From Nocardia goodfellowii (lineage in GTDB: Bacteria; Actinomycetota; Actinomycetes; Mycobacteriales; Mycobacteriaceae), in contig NZ_JAGGMR010000001.1 of the NCBI RefSeq assembly GCF_017875645.1, forward strand, positions 4,154,001 to 4,218,000: a stretch of DNA of 64,000 nucleotides. Direction: 5' to 3'. This document shows, piece after piece, positions 29,387 through 37,502 of the stretch. How positions within the stretch are numbered: position 1 is the first letter of the stretch; each line of letters starts with the position of its first letter. The position numbers were made by a program, and so were the translations under genes. Below the pieces are notes generated by a model. That model was given only the letters and a program-made list of their open reading frames with translations, searched no databases and was not told where the DNA came from.

Positions 29387-30919
29387 GTGATGTCCGAGAT
29401 GCCGCCCGCACCGGCATTGGCGCCCGGGACGATATTCGCCGGTTACCGCGTCGAGCGCGTGCTCGGTAGCGGTGGCATGGGCACGGTGTACCTCGCCGCG
29501 CACCCACGGTTGCCGCGCTACGACGCGCTGAAGGTCTTGTCCGAGTCGCACAGTGCCGACCCGGAATTCCGGGCCCGATTCGGTCGCGAGGCCGAACTCG
29601 TCGCGCGGCTGGACCACCCGAATATCGTGGCGGTCCGGGACCGGGGCGACGAGCACGGGCGGCTCTGGTTCGCCATGCAATTCGTCGAGGGCGGGGATGC
29701 CGCCGAGCTCCTTCGCCGCTACCCGGGCGGAGCACCGCCGGCCACGGTGCTGCATATCGTCAGCGAGGCCGCCGCCGGGTTGGACGCCGCGCACCGGGCA
29801 GGTCTGCTGCACCGTGACGTCAAACCGGCGAACATCCTGCTCGAGCCGCGCCCCGGCGCCCCGGATCGGGTGTATGTCACCGACTTCGGCATCGCCCGCG
29901 CGGCCGCCGAGACCACGGCGCTGACCGAGGCGGGCACCGTGCTGGCCACGCTCGCCTACGCCGCGCCCGAGCAGATCATGGCGCAGCGGATCGACCAGCG
30001 TGTGGACGTGTACGCCCTGGGCTGCACGCTTTACGAATTGCTCACCGGGGCAAAGCCTTTCCCGCGCGATAGCGCCGTCGCGGTGATGCACGCCCACCTC
30101 TACGACGCGCCGCCACGGGCGAGTGCGCACAATCCCGCGCTGCCCGCCGCGCTCGACGGAGTGCTGGCCACGGCGCTGGCGAAGAATCCGGAGCAGCGCT
30201 ATCCGTCCTGCGGGGCACTGGCCGCCGCGCTGGCAGCGGCATTAGGCGCGAACCCGGAGACCACCGCGGTGCTGCGACCGCCGACCGGCCCGCGCAAGCC
30301 GTGGGCCGTGGTCACCGCCGTCGCGGCCATCCTCGCGGTGGCGCTGGTCGCCGGTGTGATCTGGATGAACCGCGCCCCGGCACCCACCGGCCACGCCGGG
30401 ACATCCAGTAGCGCACCGGCTGCCACCCCGACCAGCACGGCGCTTCCCGTCGCGGCGGTGTCGTGGAGTAGTTATCGCGTGGTCGTCGACGCACTGCCCG
30501 GACTGTTGCCCGTCAACCCGATCGGCAGCGGATACCAGGGAATGCGATGTGTCGCGGTGGACAGCGAGATGAAACAGATCGACCTGAACGCGCGACCCGG
30601 CAAGATCCTGTGGCTGTCGTGCTACGGCAACGAGGATCCGCTGGAATGGATGCTGGTGAGCTGCAACGCCAACCTCGCTCCGACGCTTCTGTCCCGGCCG
30701 ACTGACGGCACGATCGCGGGAGACGAGCTCTGGGAGCGGCCGTCGGGCCGGGGGCGGATGGTCTGGGGGAACAATCCCGATCTGCGGACCGGGCAGCCCG
30801 AGGGGATGCTGTTCATCCAATTCGACGATCCCGCACGGAATTTCTGTCAGCTGTCGGTACAGGGCGGCTCGAGCGGGCAGGAACTGATCGACCGGTGGTG
30901 GCGTGATGCGCCGCTGTAG
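29387..30919 (+). CDS. Receptor Ser/Thr kinase 2 with four-Cys WWxxAPL ectodomain
   Basis: About 510 residues. Starts at GTG 29387 or the adjacent ATG 29390, one to four bases after the lipoprotein stop. The kinase domain has GSGGMG, Lys49, HRDVKPANIL with Asp144 and DFG Asp166. The activation loop reads ETTALTEAGTVLATLAYAAPE, nearly the same as in kinase 3. A membrane helix spans about 306-326, then a Thr/Pro/Ser linker and the shared ectodomain: VVDALPGLLPVNP, cysteines in MRC, LSC, VSC and NFC contexts, and the end DRWWRDAPL. It is closest to kinase 1 and kinase 3, pointing to local duplication. Confidence 0.88.
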   Translation: MMSEMPPAPALAPGTIFAGYRVERVLGSGGMGTVYLAAHPRLPRYDALKVLSESHSADPEFRARFGREAELVARLDHPNIVAVRDRGDEHGRLWFAMQFVEGGDAAELLRRYPGGAPPATVLHIVSEAAAGLDAAHRAGLLHRDVKPANILLEPRPGAPDRVYVTDFGIARAAAETTALTEAGTVLATLAYAAPEQIMAQRIDQRVDVYALGCTLYELLTGAKPFPRDSAVAVMHAHLYDAPPRASAHNPALPAALDGVLATALAKNPEQRYPSCGALAAALAAALGANPETTAVLRPPTGPRKPWAVVTAVAAILAVALVAGVIWMNRAPAPTGHAGTSSSAPAATPTSTALPVAAVSWSSYRVVVDALPGLLPVNPIGSGYQGMRCVAVDSEMKQIDLNARPGKILWLSCYGNEDPLEWMLVSCNANLAPTLLSRPTDGTIAGDELWERPSGRGRMVWGNNPDLRTGQPEGMLFIQFDDPARNFCQLSVQGGSSGQELIDRWWRDAPL

Positions 30920-30931
30920 CCGAGGGGAGGA

Positions 30932-32332
30932 ATGGTGATCGAAGCCGAGGAGATGACCGTCGCGGAGATGATCCCGCGCGGTGCGCTCGACATCGCCCGG
31001 ACGGTGCACATCGTGACCGAGACGGCGCGGGTGCTCGACGAACGCCGCCGACATGGGGCGGCCGCCCACACCGTGCGGGCAGCGGACATCCGGGTAGCCG
31101 AACTGCCGGGCGGCCCGGATCTAGTGCGGGTGGCGACCCCGGGCCACACCGCTGAGACGGTGCGAAACGAGCCAGTTCCGGACGACACCGAGACGGTGCG
31201 CGAGGCGTCTCCGCCGGACGACACCGAGACGGTGCGACTTTCGGGTTCGGTGCCGCAGGACACCGGCACGGTGCGCCTCGCGGGCGGTTCTGGACCCGGC
31301 GCGATGACGGCGGGCAGTTCGGCACCCGGTGCGACGGCGGCGGGCAGTTCGGCACCCGGCGCGACGGCGGCGGGCGGCTTGGCACCCCGCGCCATGACGG
31401 CGGGCAGTTCCGCACCGGAAGCCCTTGCGGCGGGCGGCTCGGCACTCACCGCCAGGACCGAGCGGGCATCCCCGGTCGCCGTGGATCCCCGCGTCGACGT
31501 GCAGGCACTCGGTCGTGTGCTGTACGAAATGCTCACCGGCACCGAGGCGTCGCCGGGGTCCACGATTCTGCCGCCGACACAGGTGAACCCCTGGGTCCCC
31601 AAGGGATTCGACGCCGTGGTGGCCACGGCATTGACCGGCGGCTATCCCGACTGTGCCGCGCTGGCCGCCGCGGCGGCCGGCGCCGCCGATGTCCCGGCCG
31701 AAGGTGGCTCGCCGGAATCTCGGCGTCGCCCGATCCTGCTCGCGATCGCCCTGGCTCTGGTCCTGAGTGCCGCGGTGGCGGTGGGTGTGTGGGCGACCCG
31801 CGACGAATCGAGCTCGGCCGCCGGTCCGGCCGACGCTCCCGTGGGCACCAGTCGCTCGCCGGAATTGAAGAAGGCGCTCTGGGGTTCGCATGCCTTTGTC
31901 GCGGACGCCTTTCCGCGACTGCTGCCGGCCTCGATACACGGGATCGGATACGACGAGATTTTCGGCTGCGATACGGTCGATTCCCAGTTCGACACCGTGT
32001 CGATGGACGAGACGCCGCTGGGCTTCGCCACCGTGTACTGCGCCGGGAACACCGAGCCGCTGGTAACTCTCAAGGCCAGCTGTGATGTCAAGGGCGCGAC
32101 CTTGACACCCAAGGGCGACACCTGGCGGATCGAGGGCGAGCAGCGCTGGACGCGCGGGACGGAAACCGGGGTGCTGAGGTGGGGCAACTACACCACCGTC
32201 GACAACCGGGTGCTCGGCCGCCTCGAAGTGTTCTTCGACAGTCCGCAGCGCAAGAGTTGTTATCTGACTATCAACGGAACCGGATCCGGGACCGGTCTAC
32301 GCGACGGGTGGTGGTCTCGTGCGCCGCTATGA
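30932..32332 (+). CDS. Pseudokinase: receptor with lost kinase core and intact four-Cys ectodomain
   Basis: A 466-residue relative of the flanking receptor kinases. The N-lobe, glycine loop and Lys are missing. Residues 21-70 align with the catalytic-loop region of kinase 1, but HRDVKPANIL has become HTVRAADIRV and the DFG motif is gone. Three D(D)TETVR-type repeats and five 10-residue Gly/Ser/Ala repeats follow, then a conserved alpha-F/G-like VDVQALGRVLYEMLTG, a membrane helix (267-287) and the complete ectodomain with four cysteines and the end DGWWSRAPL. The frame is intact and a GGGGAGG lies before the ATG, so it is likely expressed as a kinase-dead receptor rather than being a dead gene. 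The next lipoprotein gene overlaps its 3' end. Confidence 0.75.
   Translation: MVIEAEEMTVAEMIPRGALDIARTVHIVTETARVLDERRRHGAAAHTVRAADIRVAELPGGPDLVRVATPGHTAETVRNEPVPDDTETVREASPPDDTETVRLSGSVPQDTGTVRLAGGSGPGAMTAGSSAPGATAAGSSAPGATAAGGLAPRAMTAGSSAPEALAAGGSALTARTERASPVAVDPRVDVQALGRVLYEMLTGTEASPGSTILPPTQVNPWVPKGFDAVVATALTGGYPDCAALAAAAAGAADVPAEGGSPESRRRPILLAIALALVLSAAVAVGVWATRDESSSAAGPADAPVGTSRSPELKKALWGSHAFVADAFPRLLPASIHGIGYDEIFGCDTVDSQFDTVSMDETPLGFATVYCAGNTEPLVTLKASCDVKGATLTPKGDTWRIEGEQRWTRGTETGVLRWGNYTTVDNRVLGRLEVFFDSPQRKSCYLTINGTGSGTGLRDGWWSRAPL
31301..31450 (+). repeat. Five tandem 30-bp coding repeats in the pseudokinase
   Basis: Five imperfect 30-bp units, the first beginning GCGATGACGGCGGGCAGTTC, encode 10-residue units such as AMTAGSSAPG and ATAAGSSAPG. 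Similarity falls off towards the 3' units. A 20-bp partial unit precedes them. Upstream, DTETVR-containing segments also repeat (about 31151-31290). The units replace most of the catalytic lobe and look like slippage or unequal-crossover products. Confidence 0.8.
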
Positions 32333-33575
32333 CCTTTCATCGATAGTGGCGGCGCTCGCCGTCCTCGCCATGGTGGCGTCCGGTTGCGCGGTCGAAGGCA
32401 AACCCATTGCCGCCCAGCCGGATCCGGCCACGCTGGATGTCGGTCCGTTCGGCGTCGACGGGCCTCTTGCCGAGCCGCGTAACGACAGCGAGGCGCACGG
32501 GCGGGTGCTGGAATCGATCCGCATGGGTGAGGCGGTGGTCGATCCCTTCGACGTCGATCCCGCATTGACCTTCGGTCTCGGGTCGGTAGCCTCGGTGCCG
32601 ATTCCGACGCCCGCGAAAGCCGGTTTCCTGGCCGCTCCGGTGCGCGCGGTGCTCGAACGGCACGGGATGCTCGCCGGCTTCTCGGTCGGGGGGACGGATC
32701 AGGAAATATCGGCCCAGGTCGCTGTCGGCCGGGCGAAACTGCTCACGGTCATGCTGCTGCGCTTCCCTGACGCCGAAGCCGCCCGCAAGACGGCCGGGGA
32801 GATCGATGCCGTCGACACCGCGGTGAGTCCGGAGAACGTCGCGGTCCGGCTCGCGGAGCATCCTGGCGCCTATGCCCATTGGCGTCCCACGGTGCCGACG
32901 CTGGCGGCGACGATCTCCGAGGGGCCCTTCGTGATCAGCGTGCTGGCCGGTCACACCGCACCGGATCTGGCTGTGCTGAGCGGTTTGGCGAGTGCCGCGT
33001 TCACCGCCCAATTGACACGGGTGCGGGAATTCGTACCGACGCCGTCGGACAAGTTCGCGCAGCTTCCGCTGGACCGGGACGGCATGCTGGCGCGGCTGCT
33101 GCCGGAAGCGCCGGGACTGTGGCCGGTCCCGACCGTGATCGCGGTCCGCAACGACGAGAATGCCGGCTGGCGCACAGGTTTCATCGTGGCGGGGGTCGTC
33201 TATGGCCCGCGCGCCGCCGGCCGGTACGGCAGTTGGGAGAAGGTGTACGACGAGGAGGAGGACGACGGCGGGATGCTGCTCGCGGTGAACGGGGGCCATG
33301 TCCTGGTCAAGCATTCCGACGCGGCCGAAGCGCGGGAAGCGTTCGTCGAAACCGTGTCCGAACTGAACGAGCAGGGGCAGCGTGCGGCCCCGCCGCCCAC
33401 CGGTCTGCCGGACGGGCGGTGTACGGAGTCGTTGGCGAGCGCCGGGAAGAACGCGTTGCGCTACGCATGCCGAGTGTTGTACCGCCAGTACGAGGCCATT
33501 ACCTACGGCCGCACGCTCCGGGAAGCGCAGCAGAAGATCGCGGCGCAGTACGCGCTGCTGGTGCGTAGCGAGTGA
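32319..33575 (+). CDS. DUF7373 family lipoprotein 2
   Basis: A 418-residue lipoprotein with a VASGC lipobox (Cys23) and then AVEGKPIAAQPDPATLDVGPF. It shares with lipoprotein 1 the blocks LAAPVRAVLERHGMLAGFSVGG, SPENVAVRLAEHPGAYAHW and the C-terminal REAQQKIAAQYALLVRSE. The GTG start at 32319 overlaps the end of the pseudokinase gene by 14 bp, the same overlap length as between kinase 1 and lipoprotein 1. An acidic insertion (YDEEEDDGG) is unique to this copy. Function is unknown; the repeated pairing suggests the lipoprotein and receptor ectodomain act together. Confidence 0.82.
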   Translation: MRRYDLSSIVAALAVLAMVASGCAVEGKPIAAQPDPATLDVGPFGVDGPLAEPRNDSEAHGRVLESIRMGEAVVDPFDVDPALTFGLGSVASVPIPTPAKAGFLAAPVRAVLERHGMLAGFSVGGTDQEISAQVAVGRAKLLTVMLLRFPDAEAARKTAGEIDAVDTAVSPENVAVRLAEHPGAYAHWRPTVPTLAATISEGPFVISVLAGHTAPDLAVLSGLASAAFTAQLTRVREFVPTPSDKFAQLPLDRDGMLARLLPEAPGLWPVPTVIAVRNDENAGWRTGFIVAGVVYGPRAAGRYGSWEKVYDEEEDDGGMLLAVNGGHVLVKHSDAAEAREAFVETVSELNEQGQRAAPPPTGLPDGRCTESLASAGKNALRYACRVLYRQYEAITYGRTLREAQQKIAAQYALLVRSE

Positions 33576-33579
33576 GCCG

Positions 33580-35139
33580 ATGCTAGGAAACCTACGGCCC
33601 GGCACGGTGTTCGCCGGATATCTGATCGAACGTGTCCTCGGCGGTGGCGGTATGGGGACGGTGTACGTGGCCAGGCATCCGCGTCTGCCGCGCCGGGAGG
33701 CGCTCAAGGTGCTGGCTCCCGAGCACAGCGCGGATGCCGAATTCCGGGCGCGTTTCATCCGCGAAGCCGAACTGACCGCCCGGCTGAACCATCCGAATAT
33801 CGTTGCCGTGCACGACCGCGGCGTGACCGAGGACCGCCTGTGGATCGCCATGCAATTCGTCGACGGCGTCGATGCCGCGGCGCTGGTGGGCAACGGATCC
33901 GGTCTGCCGCCGCACCGGGCACTGCATATCATCGAGCAGGCCGCCCGCGGTCTCGATGAAGCCCACCGCGCCGGCATGGTGCATCGGGATGTGAAACCGG
34001 CGAATATCCTGATCGAAGCCCGGGACGGCGACGCCGATCGAGTGCTGGTCACCGACTTCGGAATCGGCTGGGCCGCAAGCGAATCCACGGCATTGACCGA
34101 AGCCGGCTCGGTCCTGGCGACGCTGGCCTACGCGGCTCCCGAGCAGTTGCGAGCGCTGACGGTCGATCACCGCGCCGACGTCTACGCGCTCGGTGGCACT
34201 CTCTACGAACTCCTGACCGGTTCGCGGCCGTTTCCCCGGCCGACGCCCGCCGCGGTGATCCAGGCCCATTTGCAGGATCCGCCGCCGCGTCCGACCGAGC
34301 GCAATCCTGGACTGCCGCAGGCAATCGACGCCGTGCTCGCCCGGGCGATGGCGAAGAATCCGGCCGAGCGCTACGAATCCTGTGGCGCGCTGGCCGGCGC
34401 CGCCGCGAGTGCTTTCGGACTGCGGACGCCACAACCGGTTCCGCGGTTTCCGGTTCCGCCACCCTCGCGTGGACACGCGAAACTCGGCAGCGGACACGCG
34501 AAACTCGGCAGTGGCCGCGCGAAGTTCGGCATCGGGCTCGCCGTGCTGGCACTGGTCGTGGTGCTCGGCATCACGGGAGCTGTTGCCCTGAACCGGGATT
34601 CGGGCGTCAGATCAGCGCCGTCCGCCACCAGTGCCGCGCCGACGACCTCACCACCGCCTACCACCACTACCGCAACCGGCAATTGGGGCAGCCACTCCTA
34701 TATCGCGAGAGCTTTCCCCGGGTTGCTCCCCGCCAATCCCGACACCGGGGGGTACCAGAACATGCGCTGCGCCGCCATCGATGCCGAGCGCCGGCCGGTC
34801 GACCTGACTGCCCCCGCCCAGGGCGAGAACCGATTGTCCTGCAACGGGAACAAGGACCCGGTGCATGTTCTGGTGGCGGTCTGCAATTCCGATCGCGGCA
34901 AGGAGAAGTCGGCGGTGGTCAGATCGGAGGAGGCGGTGGTCGGCGACCAGGCCTGGACACGATTCTCCGGGTCCGGCCGCATCGTGTGGAGCGACATCAC
35001 CGACCCGCGCGGCGGCCCGGCCGGTGCGCTCTCGATTCTTTTCGACGATCTCGGCCGCGACTTCTGCCAAATCCTCGTCTATGGCGGGACCTCCGGCCAG
35101 GACCTGATGGACCGCTGGTGGTCTTCGGCACCGATCTAG
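33580..35139 (+). CDS. Receptor Ser/Thr kinase 3 with four-Cys WWxxAPI ectodomain
   Basis: About 519 residues, starting at an ATG 4 bp after the lipoprotein 2 stop. The kinase core is complete: GGGGMG, Lys43, HRDVKPANIL with Asp137, DFG Asp159, and activation loop ESTALTEAGSVLATLAYAAPE. Before the membrane helix (about 317-337) a GHAKLGS-type unit is repeated three times (21-bp DNA repeats near 34470-34530). The ectodomain follows the shared pattern, with ARAFPGLLPANP, cysteines in MRC, LSC, AVC and DFC contexts and the end DRWWSSAPI. It converges with the methyltransferase gene with only 2 bp between stops, closing the array. Confidence 0.88.
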   Translation: MLGNLRPGTVFAGYLIERVLGGGGMGTVYVARHPRLPRREALKVLAPEHSADAEFRARFIREAELTARLNHPNIVAVHDRGVTEDRLWIAMQFVDGVDAAALVGNGSGLPPHRALHIIEQAARGLDEAHRAGMVHRDVKPANILIEARDGDADRVLVTDFGIGWAASESTALTEAGSVLATLAYAAPEQLRALTVDHRADVYALGGTLYELLTGSRPFPRPTPAAVIQAHLQDPPPRPTERNPGLPQAIDAVLARAMAKNPAERYESCGALAGAAASAFGLRTPQPVPRFPVPPPSRGHAKLGSGHAKLGSGRAKFGIGLAVLALVVVLGITGAVALNRDSGVRSAPSATSAAPTTSPPPTTTTATGNWGSHSYIARAFPGLLPANPDTGGYQNMRCAAIDAERRPVDLTAPAQGENRLSCNGNKDPVHVLVAVCNSDRGKEKSAVVRSEEAVVGDQAWTRFSGSGRIVWSDITDPRGGPAGALSILFDDLGRDFCQILVYGGTSGQDLMDRWWSSAPI

Positions 35140-35141
35140 CC

Positions 35142-35765
35142 TCAATTCGGTGTGCTGGCAAGCACATACGCGCGAACGGTGTCGACTTCGGCCGGATAGG
35201 CGCGGCGTTCGAGGGTGGCATCGATGCGGAACCCGGCTTCGGTCAGCAGGGACTCGATCTGCGTGCGTTCGAAGAAGTGGAATTCGAGGTCGACGCGGTG
35301 GCCGAGCATGTCGTCCAAGTGCAGCACCTCGCTGCCGACATGGAACGACAGCAGCACCTGACCGCCCGGTAGTAGTGCGCGGTGGAATTCTTCGAACACC
35401 CCGGGCAGTTCTGTCACCGGCACATGAATGATCGAGTAGAACGCCACGATGCCGCCCCACACGGCGTCCGGCACGTCGAGTTTGCGCATATCGCCGACCC
35501 GGAACTCGATGTCCGTGTGTGCCGAGGCGGCCAGTTCGACCATGCGCGGCGACAAGTCGAATCCCACCGTGCGCGCTCCGAGATGGTCCAGGTACCAGGT
35601 CACATGTCCTGGGCCGCAACCGATATCGGCGACTATCGCTTCCTCGCCGACCGTGTCGGCGAATACCCGCAGCAGCGCCCGATCCAACGGCTTGTCCCGT
35701 AACTCCGCGCCGAACCGCGCGGCGTAGTCCTCGGCGATCTCGTCATAGCTGTCCCGCGTACCCAC
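35142..35765 (-). CDS. Class I SAM-dependent methyltransferase
   Basis: A 207-residue methyltransferase with RDSYDEIAEDYAARFG at the N-terminus, motif I ADIGCGPGHVTWYLDHLG, VGFDLSPRMVELA and the ALLPGGQVLLSFHVG post-motif, typical of the Methyltransf_11/25 group. The substrate is unknown. The GTG at 35765 is chosen because GGGGAGGA precedes it; an in-frame start at 35834 would add 23 residues that look non-conserved. It converges with kinase 3. Confidence 0.85.
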   Translation of the reverse strand: MGTRDSYDEIAEDYAARFGAELRDKPLDRALLRVFADTVGEEAIVADIGCGPGHVTWYLDHLGARTVGFDLSPRMVELAASAHTDIEFRVGDMRKLDVPDAVWGGIVAFYSIIHVPVTELPGVFEEFHRALLPGGQVLLSFHVGSEVLHLDDMLGHRVDLEFHFFERTQIESLLTEAGFRIDATLERRAYPAEVDTVRAYVLASTPN

Positions 35766-35911
35766 CCGCCCATCCTCCCCGGACCGGCCACGGAGCGCAT
35801 AGCGGGCGATGGTCGGCGCGGGGCGGGAAACCACAGAGTTCTCTCACAAGTTCCGGGCGCGGCGCCGGGCGCCGGGGCAGTAGCGTCCACGGAGAACGAA
35901 GGAGATCGACC

Positions 35912-37069
35912 ATGACCGGTGGGCGTAACGGATTCCTGCTGCTCGGCGGTGTGGCCTCGCTCGGGGCGGGCGCGCTGCACTTGTTCGCCGCGGGACTGCA
36001 CACCGAGCACGCCACCCTCGCCCGGCTGATGGTGGTGCTCGCGGCCGCACAGTGCGCGGCGGGGCTGCTGGCCTCGGTCAGCACCCGAAAGGCCGTGCCT
36101 CTCACGGTGATAGGAGTCAACCTCGTCGCGGTGGCGATCTGGGGCTACACCCGGTTCGCGGGGCTGCCGTGGCCCGACGGTCTCGGCACCGCCGAGGCGC
36201 CGCAATTCCTGGACACGACGTGCGCGGCACTGGGGCTGCTCGCCATCGCGGGTGCGGCTGTCGCGCTGACCCGGCCCGCGGCGAGCCTGCCGACGGTTCC
36301 CACCGCGACCGCGGCCGGACTGGCGGGTGTGCTCGCCGTAGCGGCGATGCTCAGCGGCGCCGGACACGTGCACAGTCACGACGGCGCCGCGCACGCGCAC
36401 ACCGCCGGCGACCACCACGACGACCACGGAACGGGCGCGAATTGGCCGCGGCCCTGGGATCCGGTGACCCCGATCGACGTATCCGGTGTGCCGGGCGTGA
36501 CCGCCGAGCAGCAACAGCGCGCGACCGCACTGATCCGCAGCACCCTCGACCGGCTACCCGCCTTCGCCGACGTGAATACCGTAGGGGCACTGGGCTTTCG
36601 CTCCATCGGCGACGCGGCCACCGGCTACGAGCACTACATTAACGCCGGTTACATCCGGGACGACCGATTCCTGGATCCGGCATATCCGGAGTCCCTCGTC
36701 TACCGGGTCGACGGCACCGCGCGCACGCTGGTTTCGGCGATGTACATCGCCAAGGGCAAGAAGATCGACGACGCCGAACTGGTGGATTACGGCGGCTCGT
36801 TGATGCAGTGGCACGTCCACGACAACCTCTGCTGGAAGTCCGGCCCGGACGGACCCCAGGTCGCTGGCGTCACCGACGCCCAGGGCAACTGCCCGCCCAA
36901 CTCGGTCAATCCCGGTGCGGGCAACCCGATGGTCCATGTCTGGATCGCCGCCAACCAGTGCGGACCGTTCGCGGCCCTGGAAGGCCACGGCGCGGGCCAA
37001 GCCGCCACAGCCACCGACGGCCGCCGCACCGACATCTGCTCCCACGATCACACCGGCGGCCACCGCTGA
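35912..37069 (+). CDS. Membrane protein with His-rich segment, unknown function
   Basis: A 385-residue protein with GGAGATC before the ATG. About five membrane helices occupy residues 1-150. Then a very His/Asp-rich segment (HVHSHDGAAHAHTAGDHHDD) leads to a C-terminal soluble domain with YEHYINAGYIRDDRFLDP, MQWHVHDNLCW and NPMVHVWIAANQCGPF. The His-rich stretch and the HVHDNLC and VHVWI motifs suggest metal binding, perhaps copper or zinc, on the outer face. Related proteins are known to me only as conserved actinobacterial hypotheticals. No metal-responsive operator was recognised upstream. Confidence 0.7.
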   Translation: MTGGRNGFLLLGGVASLGAGALHLFAAGLHTEHATLARLMVVLAAAQCAAGLLASVSTRKAVPLTVIGVNLVAVAIWGYTRFAGLPWPDGLGTAEAPQFLDTTCAALGLLAIAGAAVALTRPAASLPTVPTATAAGLAGVLAVAAMLSGAGHVHSHDGAAHAHTAGDHHDDHGTGANWPRPWDPVTPIDVSGVPGVTAEQQQRATALIRSTLDRLPAFADVNTVGALGFRSIGDAATGYEHYINAGYIRDDRFLDPAYPESLVYRVDGTARTLVSAMYIAKGKKIDDAELVDYGGSLMQWHVHDNLCWKSGPDGPQVAGVTDAQGNCPPNSVNPGAGNPMVHVWIAANQCGPFAALEGHGAGQAATATDGRRTDICSHDHTGGHR

Positions 37070-37118
37070 ACCACCGATGTGCACGAAACCTGCTGTGGGG
37101 CTGAATGTCCCACCGGGT

Positions 37119-37412
37119 TCAGTCGTCGAACAGGGGGAGCTGCCGCGACACCGGGGCGGTGCCGCCTCCGACCTTGCGCAGGCAGCGCGCACAGGTGATC
37201 TCGGCCCGGGTCGGCGCCAGCGCGGCCGGTGACCAACCGGCCACCCCGGTGCGGCAGAGCAGTTCGGGAGCTTCTTGCCCGCCGATCCATTGCACCAGGC
37301 TGACCGCGTGCACGGTGCGTCCGGCGCGGACGACGGCGTGCACGCCGGCATCGCCGAACACGGGCCGCGGGGTCGCGGCGAGCGGAAGGATCTCGGTCAT
37401 GTGCCCAACCAT
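37119..37412 (-). CDS. Small hypothetical protein with CxxC
   Basis: A 97-residue protein of unknown function. It has AVVRAGRTVHAVSLVQWIGG, LLCRTGVAGWSPA and a C-terminal TCARCLRKVGGG with a CxxC pair that could bind zinc together with the earlier Cys. Of three possible starts, the ATG at 37412 has a clean GGAGGT 7 bases upstream and is preferred over 37442. It converges with the His-rich membrane protein gene. No partner is evident. Confidence 0.55.
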   Translation of the reverse strand: MVGHMTEILPLAATPRPVFGDAGVHAVVRAGRTVHAVSLVQWIGGQEAPELLCRTGVAGWSPAALAPTRAEITCARCLRKVGGGTAPVSRQLPLFDD

Positions 37413-37502
37413 ACGAGCGACCTCCGACATCGGCGTGGTCATCGGCCGCAGCGGGTCCGGTGTCGTCGCCGGCGCGCGGTGCGGGCGGCGACGACGGACG
37501 GA

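Noticed and set aside
31301..31450. CRISPR array
   Set aside because: The 30-bp repeats are adjacent with no spacers, in frame inside a coding gene, and diverge progressively.
26706..35139. Assembly artefact creating false kinase duplicates
   Set aside because: The copies differ throughout, including linkers, repeats and activation loops, so they are true diverged paralogues rather than repeated reads.
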